A stretch of 64,000 nt of DNA from Gemmatimonadota bacterium (lineage in GTDB: Bacteria > Gemmatimonadota > Gemmatimonadetes > Longimicrobiales > Gaopeijiaceae): assembly GCA_022823365.1 (NCBI GenBank), contig JAJDXG010000056.1, positions 310,001 to 374,000 on the forward strand. The letters are read 5' to 3'. The notes under the pieces are model-generated. The model had not been told where the DNA came from. It saw only the letters and a program-made list of their open reading frames with translations, and made no database searches. Shown in pieces: positions 42,701 to 51,026 of the stretch (positions are counted from its first letter, which is position 1; the number at the start of each line of letters is the position of its first letter). Both the position numbers and the translations under genes were made by a program.

Positions 42701-43957
42701 ATGTCCACTTCTCGCGTCGTCGTCGTGGGTGGAGGCCTCGTCGGTCTCTGCTCGGCGTGGCAACTGACGCGGCGTGGAGCGGATGTCGTTGTGCTCGAGC
42801 GCGCCGGGCTGGCCGCGGGCGCCTCGCGCGGCAACGCCGGTATCGTGGCCGCCGGGCATCCTCCGCTGAACCGGCCGGGCAAGGTCCGCCAGGCACTGCC
42901 GCACCTCTTCGACGAGCGGAGTCCCCTGTACGTGCGGTCGCGCCGTGACCCGGGCGTCTGGCGCTGGCTGGCCGGGTTCGCGCGGCACTGTACCCGCCGG
43001 CACGAGCGGCACTGCCTGCAGACGCTGGCGCGGCTGGGGCTGGATACGCTCGCGTGCTTCGATGCCATGGTGGGCGAGGAGGGGATCGCCTGCGACTACC
43101 GGCGCGGGAACTATCTGGAGGTCTGCGTCGGCGGGAAGGCCATGGCGAAGGCACGGGCCGATGCGGCGCTGATGCGCGGGCACGGCTACCACCCCGAAGT
43201 CGTGGACGACGGCCAGGCTCGCGAGCTGGAGCCGGCGCTCGGTCCTCGGGTAGCGGGCGGAGTCCTGTTTCCCGAAACCCGCATTCTGGACCCGTATCTC
43301 TTCCTCCTCGGTCTGGCGGAGGCCGCGCGCCGGAGAGGCGTCTCGATTCGCGAGGGGGTGGCGGTGCGACGGCTGACGGCGGCAGGTGGGGCGGTGCGAG
43401 GCGTGGAGACCGCCGATGGAGGGCGGGTCGAGGCCGACGCGGTCGTGCTTGCCACCGGTCCGTTCAGTCTGGCGCTGGCGGAGCAGGCCGGCAGCCGCCT
43501 CCCCATTCAGCCCGGAAAGGGATACCACCGCGAGGTGGCCGTGGGACCGGGTGGGGCGCCCTCCATGCGCATCGCCTGCACCAATCGAGAGACGGGCATC
43601 ATCTGCACGCCGCTGGAAGGACGGGTGCGCTTCGTGGGGACGATGGAATTCGCCGGCTACGACCTGGAGCTCAAACCTGTCCGGCTCGAGCAACTCACGC
43701 TCAAGCCGCGGGCGTGGCTGCCCGGCCTGGGGGACGCGCCACCGGTGTCGGAGTGGTGCGGCCTCCGGCCCATGTCCCCGGACGGGCTGCCCTTCATCGG
43801 CCCTCTCGGCGATGTCGCCGGCCTCTCGGTGGCGGTGGGTCACGGCAACCTGGGGCTCACGCTGTCGGCGGTGACCGGCGAAATGGTCGCCAACCAGGTA
43901 ACGGGCACCGGGGATCCGCGCCTGGCGCCCTTTTCCCCCGCCCGCTTCGGGCGGTAG
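42701..43957 (+). CDS. FAD-dependent D-amino acid dehydrogenase-like (DadA/DAO family)
   Basis: VVVVGGGLVGLCSAWQLTRRGADVVVLER; CGLRPMSPDGLPFIGP; VAVGHGNLGLTLSAVTGEMVA. Confidence 0.88.
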   Translation: MSTSRVVVVGGGLVGLCSAWQLTRRGADVVVLERAGLAAGASRGNAGIVAAGHPPLNRPGKVRQALPHLFDERSPLYVRSRRDPGVWRWLAGFARHCTRRHERHCLQTLARLGLDTLACFDAMVGEEGIACDYRRGNYLEVCVGGKAMAKARADAALMRGHGYHPEVVDDGQARELEPALGPRVAGGVLFPETRILDPYLFLLGLAEAARRRGVSIREGVAVRRLTAAGGAVRGVETADGGRVEADAVVLATGPFSLALAEQAGSRLPIQPGKGYHREVAVGPGGAPSMRIACTNRETGIICTPLEGRVRFVGTMEFAGYDLELKPVRLEQLTLKPRAWLPGLGDAPPVSEWCGLRPMSPDGLPFIGPLGDVAGLSVAVGHGNLGLTLSAVTGEMVANQVTGTGDPRLAPFSPARFGR

Positions 43958-43966
43958 CATGTTCGC

Positions 43967-44620
43967 ATGTCGCTCAGATCCAATCTTCGCCTCGTCTTCT
44001 CGCTTGGCCGCGGCCTGACCCGCGGGCTCCCGGATGCGGATCCGGGTCTCGATCCGATCCAGCTCTTCGGGCAGTGGTTCGCCGCCGCTCGCAAGGCCGG
44101 CATTCTGCTGCCCGAGGCGATGACCCTTGCGACTGCGTCCGCCGATGGCGCGCCCAGCGCGCGCATGGTGTTGCTCAAGGGCTTCGACGAAAGGGGGTTC
44201 GAGTTCTACACTAACCTCGGCAGCCGCAAGGCTGATGAACTGACCGCCAATCCCCGCGCCGCCCTCTGCTTTCACTGGGGCGTGCTCCAGCGCCAGGTGC
44301 GCATCGAGGGTGATGTCACCCAACTGAGCCGCAAGGCCTCGGCCACCTACTTCCGCACTCGCCCCCGGGGAAGCCAGGTCGGCGCGTGGGCATCGCGCCA
44401 GAGCCAGCCCCTCGAGGACCGTGAGATGCTGGCGCGCCGGGTGCGCGAGATCGAGAAGAGGTTCGAGGGCGGGGAAGTGCCGCTGCCCGATTTCTGGGGC
44501 GGCTACATGCTGGAACCGCAGCGCATCGAATTCTGGCAGGGACGGGCGGACCGGCTGCACGACCGCCTTCTCTTCCAGCGCGAGGGGGATGGGTGGAGCA
44601 GCCGGCGGCTTCATCCGTAG
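43967..44620 (+). CDS. pdxH: pyridoxamine 5'-phosphate oxidase
   Basis: AMTLATASADGAPSARMVLLKGFDERGFEFYTN; GSQVGAWASRQSQPL; FWGGYMLEPQRIEFWQGRADRLHDR. Confidence 0.95.
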   Translation: MSLRSNLRLVFSLGRGLTRGLPDADPGLDPIQLFGQWFAAARKAGILLPEAMTLATASADGAPSARMVLLKGFDERGFEFYTNLGSRKADELTANPRAALCFHWGVLQRQVRIEGDVTQLSRKASATYFRTRPRGSQVGAWASRQSQPLEDREMLARRVREIEKRFEGGEVPLPDFWGGYMLEPQRIEFWQGRADRLHDRLLFQREGDGWSSRRLHP

Positions 44621-45564
44621 TGACCGCCGACCGTCCACGGGCCGGAGCCGGGTTCTTCAAGGGCCACGGCCTCGGCAACGACTATCTCGTCTTCCCGTTC
44701 GGCGAACGATGGGCCGCATCGCACCAGGCGGTACGCGCGGTCTGCGACCGATGGCGGGGCGTGGGCGCGGACGGCATCGTCCTGCACTCGTCGCCGGACG
44801 AGCGTCCGTGGCGCCTGCGTATGTTCAACCCGGACGGCTCCGAGTTCGAGCGGAGCGGCAACGGCCTGCGCGTCTTCGCGGCGTGCGCGGCGTCGCGGGG
44901 CTGGATCGGCCACGAGGGCTTCGCGGTGGAGGCAGGAGGCGACCGCATCCGCATGCGCGTGGAGGAAGACCTGGGCGGTGGGCTCTACGACGTGTCCGTC
45001 GAGATGGGCCGCGCGTCCGTAGACCCGGCCGATGCGGGGCTCGCCCCCGGATGGAAGGAGCGGCCGCTGGCGCACCCGGCCGAGGGAACGCTCGACTGCA
45101 CGCTGGTGAGCGTCGGCAACCCGCACTGCGTGGTGTTCACCGACAACCTGTCGGAAGCAGCCCTCTCGCGCCTTGGCCCCTTCCTGACGGCCCACGATGC
45201 CTTCCCGGCGGGCGTGAACGTGCAACTGGTCCGGCCCGTCTCGCGCGGCTGCATCGAAATCGCCATCTGGGAACGGGGCGTCGGGCGCACCCGGGCCTCT
45301 GGAACCAGCTCGTGCGCGGCGGCGGTTGCGGCCGCCGGACGCGGAGTCGTGGACTACGGCGATGTCGAAGTGAGCATGGAGGGCGGCACGCTCCAGGTGG
45401 CCGTGTCCCCGGAGCTGGAGGTTGTCCTTCGGGGGCCCGTGCAGGAGGTGGCGAGCGGCCGGTTGTCGGATGGATTCCTGGACGCGCTGCGAACGGCGGC
45501 CCTGGAGCGGGGTCCGCCCGCATTGCCGTCGATGGGTTCCCGTTCATCGACAAACAGGACATAA
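44620..45564 (+). CDS. dapF: diaminopimelate epimerase-like protein (Cys-to-Ser at first catalytic position)
   Basis: FKGHGLGNDYLVF, FNPDGSEFERSGNGLRVFA, VSVGNPHCVVF, RASGTSSCAAAVAAAG; start could be 44593. Confidence 0.75.
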   Translation: MTADRPRAGAGFFKGHGLGNDYLVFPFGERWAASHQAVRAVCDRWRGVGADGIVLHSSPDERPWRLRMFNPDGSEFERSGNGLRVFAACAASRGWIGHEGFAVEAGGDRIRMRVEEDLGGGLYDVSVEMGRASVDPADAGLAPGWKERPLAHPAEGTLDCTLVSVGNPHCVVFTDNLSEAALSRLGPFLTAHDAFPAGVNVQLVRPVSRGCIEIAIWERGVGRTRASGTSSCAAAVAAAGRGVVDYGDVEVSMEGGTLQVAVSPELEVVLRGPVQEVASGRLSDGFLDALRTAALERGPPALPSMGSRSSTNRT

Positions 45565-45613
45565 TGACGGCAGTCGCCTCGTCGGCGTCACGGACCCCAG
45601 CGGAGAAGCCGCC

Positions 45614-46267
45614 GTGCTGAGATTCCCGGAAGAGATCCTGCTGCTGTTGCTCGATGACGAGAACGGCACCTTTGCGCACGTCCCCAGCTGGTCGCTCAAC
45701 TACGCCCTCGGCGGCGGCGTGCTGATGGACCTGGCGCTCGAAGGCCGCATCGACACCGATCTGGAGAAGCTCTTCCTGGTCGACGGCACGCCGGTCGGGA
45801 ACAGCCTTCTCGATCCGATGCTCGAGGAGATCGCAGGGGCCGCGGAAACCCACGACGCGCGCTACTGGGTGGAGCATGCCGCGGGCCGGGCCGCCGACAT
45901 CCGCGAGACCGCGCTCGACCGGCTCGTCTCGAAGGGCATCCTGGCGCGCCAGGACGAGCGCTTCCTGTGGGTCTTCCGCTCGCGGCGCTATCCGGTCGTG
46001 GACGGGAAGGCGGAGCGCGAGGTGAAGCTGCGCATCATGGAGGTGCTCTTCAGCGACATGATTCCCGACCCCCGGGACATCGTCATCATCGCGCTCGCGG
46101 ATGCCTGCGGCATCTTCAAGTTCCTGCTTTCCAGGCGCGAGCTGAAGAACGTCCAGCCGCGGATCGACGAAGTGCGCAGGATGGAGTTGATCGGCCGGGC
46201 GGTCGCAGAGGCCATCTGGGACATCGAGCTGATCGTGCGCACGCAGAGCGTGCCGATGCAGGGGTAG
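45614..46267 (+). CDS. GPP34 (GOLPH3-like) family protein (start approximate, GTG)
   Basis: FPEEILLLLLDDENGTFAHVPSWSLNYALGGGVLMDLALEGRIDTDLEKLFLVDGTPVGNSLLDPML. Confidence 0.85.
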   Translation: MLRFPEEILLLLLDDENGTFAHVPSWSLNYALGGGVLMDLALEGRIDTDLEKLFLVDGTPVGNSLLDPMLEEIAGAAETHDARYWVEHAAGRAADIRETALDRLVSKGILARQDERFLWVFRSRRYPVVDGKAEREVKLRIMEVLFSDMIPDPRDIVIIALADACGIFKFLLSRRELKNVQPRIDEVRRMELIGRAVAEAIWDIELIVRTQSVPMQG

Positions 46268-46319
46268 AGGGGCGAGGCGCACGTGGCCTCTTCATCACCG
46301 TCCAACCCCCTCCGCACAG

Positions 46320-46370
46320 TGTTGCATTATCGGTTTGGCAACATATTGTTGCATCTGCGGATTTGCAACA
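46320..46370. repeat. tandem 24-bp imperfect palindromes TGTTGCAT-N3-CGG-N4-GCAACA (period 27)
   Basis: TGTTGCATTATCGGTTTGGCAACA and TGTTGCATCTGCGGATTTGCAACA separated by TAT. Confidence 0.85.
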
Positions 46371-46440
46371 CGCTGCAGAGTGGCCCGGCAACGATAGCGA
46401 GGCGTGTCCGAAACGGATCTCCCTGGACGCCCCTGCCGGG

Positions 46441-47820
46441 CTAGAGCATCGCGGCGAGCTTCCGCGCCACGCCTCGGTACGCGGTCGCGATTTCCTCCTG
46501 CCCGAAGTGGCGCCCGTCCTTCACCACCCAGGCGCCGCCCACCATCACGTCGCGCACGGGGGTGTCCTCGCCGCTGAAGATCCAGGCGTCGAGCAGTTGG
46601 TCCTCATCCTTCCCCACCAAAGCAGGATGGTCGGTGTCGAGGACGACTAGGTCGGCGCGGAATCCCGGCCTGATCGCGCCCAGCCGCCGCCCGCTCGCCT
46701 GCGCGCCCCCCGCCCAGGCGCCATTCAGCAGGGCCCGCCCGGTGGAGTGCACCTCGCGGCCTCCGGCGACGTTGCGCTCGTGCATCGTGAGCCGCTGCGA
46801 GTACTCGAGCATCCTCAAGTCCGCAGCCGGGCTGACGCTGACGTGGGAGTCGCTCCCCACCCCCCACCGGCCGCCGCCGACCAGGTAGCTCGCGAGCGGG
46901 AAGACCCCGTCGCCCAGGTTGGCTTCAGTGGTCGGACAGAGCCCCGCGACCGCGCCCGAGGCGGCCAGGGCGCGGGTCTCCTCGGCGGTCATGTGCGTCG
47001 CGTGCACCGCGCACCAGCGGGCGTCGACCGGGGCGTGGTCGAGCAGCCACTCCACCGGGGATGCGCCGGTCCACGACAGGCACGCCCGCACCTCGGTTAC
47101 CTGCTCGGCGACGTGGATGTGGATGGGAGCCGCGGGATCCGTCGCCTCCAGGGCCGCGACCGCGTCGGTCAGGTCATCGGGGGGCACCGCGCGCAGCGAG
47201 TGAAGCGCCAGGCCGACGCGCCGGTTGCCGTCCCCCGCCAGTGCCCGCCCGAGCGCTTCGCCGTCGCCGAGGATCTCGTCGACGGTCGCGACGAACCGGC
47301 GCTGCTCCTCGAGCGGCGCGTCCGCGCCGAAGTCCGCGACCCGGTAGAGCGTGGGCAGGAGCGTGAGCCCGATCCCCGTGGCCGCGGCGGCCTGGTGGAG
47401 CCGAAGGGCCACCTCGTGCGGCACGCCGTAGGGCCGACCATGCGGGTCGTTGCGCAGATAGTGGAACTCGGCCACCGCCGTGTAGCCGTGGCGCAGCATC
47501 TCGGCATAGAGCTGGGAGGCGACGACCTGCACATCATCCGGCGACAGCCGCGCGAGGAACGCGTACATCTGCTCGCGCCAGCTGCGGAACCCGTACTCGG
47601 CTGTGCTGCCGCACTCGGTGAGCCCCGCCATCGCCCGCTGAAATGCGTGGGAATGCACGTTGGGGATGCCGGGAACGGCGGCACCGGCGACCCGTCGTGT
47701 CCCCTTCGGGTCTCCGCCGGGAAGGACCTTTCCGAAATCGCCGCTGGCGGAAACTTCGACGCGGACATCGCGCGCCCAGCCGCCGGGCAGCAGCGCCTGA
47801 TCGAAATGGAGGTCGGGCAT
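46441..47820 (-). CDS. hutF: formimidoylglutamate deiminase
   Basis: GIPNVHSHAFQRAMAGLTE; VLDTDHPALVGKDEDQLLDAWIFSG. Confidence 0.92.
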   Translation of the reverse strand: MPDLHFDQALLPGGWARDVRVEVSASGDFGKVLPGGDPKGTRRVAGAAVPGIPNVHSHAFQRAMAGLTECGSTAEYGFRSWREQMYAFLARLSPDDVQVVASQLYAEMLRHGYTAVAEFHYLRNDPHGRPYGVPHEVALRLHQAAAATGIGLTLLPTLYRVADFGADAPLEEQRRFVATVDEILGDGEALGRALAGDGNRRVGLALHSLRAVPPDDLTDAVAALEATDPAAPIHIHVAEQVTEVRACLSWTGASPVEWLLDHAPVDARWCAVHATHMTAEETRALAASGAVAGLCPTTEANLGDGVFPLASYLVGGGRWGVGSDSHVSVSPAADLRMLEYSQRLTMHERNVAGGREVHSTGRALLNGAWAGGAQASGRRLGAIRPGFRADLVVLDTDHPALVGKDEDQLLDAWIFSGEDTPVRDVMVGGAWVVKDGRHFGQEEIATAYRGVARKLAAML

Positions 47821-47942
47821 GGCGAGGGACGGTACTCCGGAACCAGGGCACGGTCAATGAACAGCAATGGATCCGCTACCTCGGACAAGTGTCTTGACGC
47901 TACGTTGGCGGTCGTGCCCGGCCGACACTCCGGGCCACCGTC

Positions 47943-49256
47943 ATGAAATCTGCCAAAATGGCAGATTCCGTGAGAAAAGTCTGCCAAAATGGCAGACGGG
48001 AGGATGATCTGAACACTGAGCCCGGTGAGCCGGACCTGCTGATCCGCAACGTCCACGTCGCCACCATGGCGGACACGGGCGAGGCGTACGGCGTGGTGCG
48101 CGATGGCCTGGTGGCGGTCGCCGGCGGGCGGATCACCTGGGTGGGGGCTGCGCGCGCGGCACCCCGCGAGGTGACCGCGGGCGTCTCCCGCTCTCTGGAC
48201 GGGAATGGGGGATGGCTCACTCCCGGGCTCGTCGACTGCCACACCCACCTCGTCTTTGCGGGCACGCGCGCGGACGAGTTCGAGATGCGCCTGCGGGGCA
48301 TGAGCTACGAGGAGATCGCGCGGGCTGGCGGCGGGATCCGGTCCACCGTGGCGTCGACCCGCGCGGCGACCGAAGAGCAGCTATGCGATGCATCCGAGTG
48401 GAGGCTTGAAGCTATTGCTGCACATGGTGTTACCACGGTTGAGATAAAGTCAGGTTACGGGCTTGACGTCGATACCGAACTGAGGATGTTGCGAGTCGCC
48501 CACGCCCTGGGCGAACGCCTCGATGTACGCGTATCCCGCACCCTCCTCGCCGCCCACGCGCTCCCACCCGAGTACCGGGATCGCCGCGACGCCTACCTCG
48601 ATCTGGTGTGTGGGACGATGATCCCGCGCGCGGCCGCCGATCACCTCGCCCACGCCGTCGACGCCTTCTGCGAGCGAATCGCCTTCACCGCGGCGGAGTG
48701 CGCGCGCGTCTTCGATGCGGCGGCGGCCCACGGGCTCCCGGTGCGGCTGCACGCCGACCAGCTCTCTCCGTTCGGCGGGGCCGAACTCGCTGCCCGCTAC
48801 CGCGCCCGCTCCGCCGACCACCTGGAGTACGCGACCGAAGCGGGCTGCCGCGCAATGGCCGCCGCCGGGACCACCGCGGTCCTCCTCCCGGGGGCGTATT
48901 ACACTCTGGGCGAGTCCCGCCGGCCACCCGTCGATGCACTGCGGCGCCACGGCGTGTCCATCGCGGTCGCGACCGACCTCAACCCGGGTTCGTCCCCCGT
49001 CACATCGCCTCTGCTCGCGATGAACATGGCCTGCGTCCTCTTCGGCCTGACGCCCGAGGAAGCACTCGCCGGGATGACGCGCCACGCCGCCCCGGTGCTG
49101 GGCCTGCAGGGGGAGGTGGGCGTAGTATCGCCGGGCGCGTGCGCGGATCTGGCGCTCTGGGACGTGGACCATCCCTCGGAGCTGAGCTACTGGATCGGTG
49201 CCAACCCCTGCCGGGCGGTGGTCCGGGGCGGGGAAGTGCACGACCCCCGGAAGTGA
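47943..49256 (+). CDS. hutI: imidazolonepropionase (start uncertain)
   Basis: LTPGLVDCHTHLVFAGTRADEFEMRLRGMSYEEIARAGGGIRSTV; TVEIKSGYGLD; VATDLNPGSSP. Confidence 0.95.
   Translation: MKSAKMADSVRKVCQNGRREDDLNTEPGEPDLLIRNVHVATMADTGEAYGVVRDGLVAVAGGRITWVGAARAAPREVTAGVSRSLDGNGGWLTPGLVDCHTHLVFAGTRADEFEMRLRGMSYEEIARAGGGIRSTVASTRAATEEQLCDASEWRLEAIAAHGVTTVEIKSGYGLDVDTELRMLRVAHALGERLDVRVSRTLLAAHALPPEYRDRRDAYLDLVCGTMIPRAAADHLAHAVDAFCERIAFTAAECARVFDAAAAHGLPVRLHADQLSPFGGAELAARYRARSADHLEYATEAGCRAMAAAGTTAVLLPGAYYTLGESRRPPVDALRRHGVSIAVATDLNPGSSPVTSPLLAMNMACVLFGLTPEEALAGMTRHAAPVLGLQGEVGVVSPGACADLALWDVDHPSELSYWIGANPCRAVVRGGEVHDPRK
47947..47967. promoter_or_regulatory. palindromic operator candidate AATCTGCCAAAATGGCAGATT
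   Basis: 9-bp perfect arms around AAA. Confidence 0.7.
47979..47997. promoter_or_regulatory. palindromic operator candidate GTCTGCCAAAATGGCAGAC
   Basis: 8-bp perfect arms around AAA; core identical to previous site, centre-to-centre 31 bp. Confidence 0.7.
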
Positions 49257-49270
49257 CGACACTGGATGCG

Positions 49271-50554
49271 ATGAATGCCGTGACGGCGACGCCGGAATCG
49301 ACTCCGACGCTCTCGGACGACGAACGCGCGGTCCTGGAAGGCGAGCGCGGCCCCGCTCCGCAGCTGGCGATGCGCATCGTGGTGCGGATGGCGCGCATCC
49401 TCGGAGCGCGCGAGCTGGTGCCCGTGGCCTCCGCCCACATCGACGGCTGCCTCTACCACGGCGACGGGGGCGTCGAGTTCGCCGAGCGGCTCGTTGCCCT
49501 GGGCGGGAAGGTGGGGGTGCCCACCACGCTGAACGTCGGGGCGCTGGACCTGCTCAACCCGCGCCGGGTGCGCTCCGCCGGCCATCGCCGCGAGATGGCG
49601 TTCCGGCAGATGCGGGCCTACGAGGCCCTGGGCTGCCGCCCCACCTGGACCTGCGCCCCCTACCAGGCCGGGCACCGGCCCGAGCGCGGACAGGATGTCG
49701 CCTGGGGCGAGAGCAACGCTGTGGTCTTCGCCAATTCCGTGCTCGGCGCGCGCACCAACCGCTACGGCGACTTCATGGACATCTGCTGCGCGCTGGCGGG
49801 CCGGGCGCCCCGCACCGGCCTGCACCTGGAGGAGAACCGGCGGGCCACAGTCGTGGTCGACACCGGCGCGGTCAACCCGGCGCTCAAGGAGCGCGACGTG
49901 TTCTACCCGGTGCTGGGCACCTGGCTCGGGGCCACCGTCGACGAACGGGTCGCGGTCGTCACCGGACTCCCCGGGACCGCGACCGAGGACCAGCTGAAGG
50001 CGATGGGGGCGGCGTCGGCGTCATCCGGCGCGGTAGGGCTCTTCCACGTCGAGGGTGTCAGCCCGGAGGCCCCGGACCTCGCGACGGCGCTTGGCGGGCG
50101 GGCGCCCGAGGCCGTCCTCACTCCCGGCGCGCACGAACTTCGGCGGGTGCGGGACGCGCTCAGCACCACCGGCACGGCGCAGCTCGACGCCGTCGCGCTC
50201 GGCAGCCCGCATTTCTCCCGTGACGAGTTCTCGCTTCTCGAGGCGCTGCTTCCGCGCGAGCCCTTCAGGATTCCTTTCTACGTCTGCACGGGAAGGGCGG
50301 AATACCAGCGGCTGGAAACCAGCGGACGCCTGGGTCGATTCGAGGCAGCCGGAGTGGAGATCGTAGCCGACACCTGCGTCGTGGTCGCGCCCATCCTGCC
50401 CGCCCGTGGCAGCGTGCTCATGACCAACTCCGGAAAGTTCGCGCACTACACGCCCGCCACCACCGGCTACGATGTGGTCTACGGGAGCCTGGAGGACTGC
50501 GTGCGCTCCGCCGCAACCGGGCGCGTCACTCGCGACGAGGGCCTGTGGAGCTGA
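49271..50554 (+). CDS. aconitase X large (catalytic) subunit
   Basis: VPVASAHIDGCLYHGDGG, GKVGVPTTLNVGALDL, CAPYQAGHRPERGQDVAWGESNAVVFANSVLGARTNRYGDFMDI; MTNSGKFAHYTP. Confidence 0.92.
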   Translation: MNAVTATPESTPTLSDDERAVLEGERGPAPQLAMRIVVRMARILGARELVPVASAHIDGCLYHGDGGVEFAERLVALGGKVGVPTTLNVGALDLLNPRRVRSAGHRREMAFRQMRAYEALGCRPTWTCAPYQAGHRPERGQDVAWGESNAVVFANSVLGARTNRYGDFMDICCALAGRAPRTGLHLEENRRATVVVDTGAVNPALKERDVFYPVLGTWLGATVDERVAVVTGLPGTATEDQLKAMGAASASSGAVGLFHVEGVSPEAPDLATALGGRAPEAVLTPGAHELRRVRDALSTTGTAQLDAVALGSPHFSRDEFSLLEALLPREPFRIPFYVCTGRAEYQRLETSGRLGRFEAAGVEIVADTCVVVAPILPARGSVLMTNSGKFAHYTPATTGYDVVYGSLEDCVRSAATGRVTRDEGLWS

Positions 50555-50976
50555 GCGGCGTGCCCGTGCACGCGGGGGAGGGCAAGGGGCGGCTGCTCGT
50601 GCTTGAGCGCCCCCTCAGCTTCTGGGGAGGCGTGGATCCCGAGACGGGGCGGGTGTCCGACCCCCGGCATCCTCAATACGGCGAACCATTGGGTGGCCGC
50701 ATCCTGGTCATGGAGCGGGCCATCGGCTCCAGCTCGTCCAGCGCCATCATGCTCGAGCTGCTGCGCAACGATGTCGCTCCCGCCGCCATCGTCCTCGGCT
50801 CCACCGACGCGATCCTTGTGCTGGGGGTCCTGGTCGCCGAGGAGCTCGGCTACGCAAGCATCCCGTTGATCGATGTGGGAAGGGATGGCTTCAAGCGGAT
50901 CCGGGACGGCAGCGGAGGGCGTGGGCACGTGCGCGCAGGGGCACGGGAGGCTCTCCTTCGGGTGGCCATGTCTTAG
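50545..50976 (+). CDS. aconitase X swivel (small) subunit, DUF126-like
   Basis: LSFWGGVDPETGRVSDPRHPQYGEPLGGRILVMERAIGSSSSSAIMLELLRNDVAPAAIVL. Confidence 0.92.
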   Translation: MELSGVPVHAGEGKGRLLVLERPLSFWGGVDPETGRVSDPRHPQYGEPLGGRILVMERAIGSSSSSAIMLELLRNDVAPAAIVLGSTDAILVLGVLVAEELGYASIPLIDVGRDGFKRIRDGSGGRGHVRAGAREALLRVAMS

Positions 50977-51026
50977 CTAAGCTAGATCAAGCTAATCAGG
51001 AGCGGGACCGGTGGGGCCTCCCGGCG

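Noticed and set aside
42500-44638. 712-aa - ORF opposite the DadA-like oxidase and pdxH
   Set aside because: Antisense shadow of two well-supported genes
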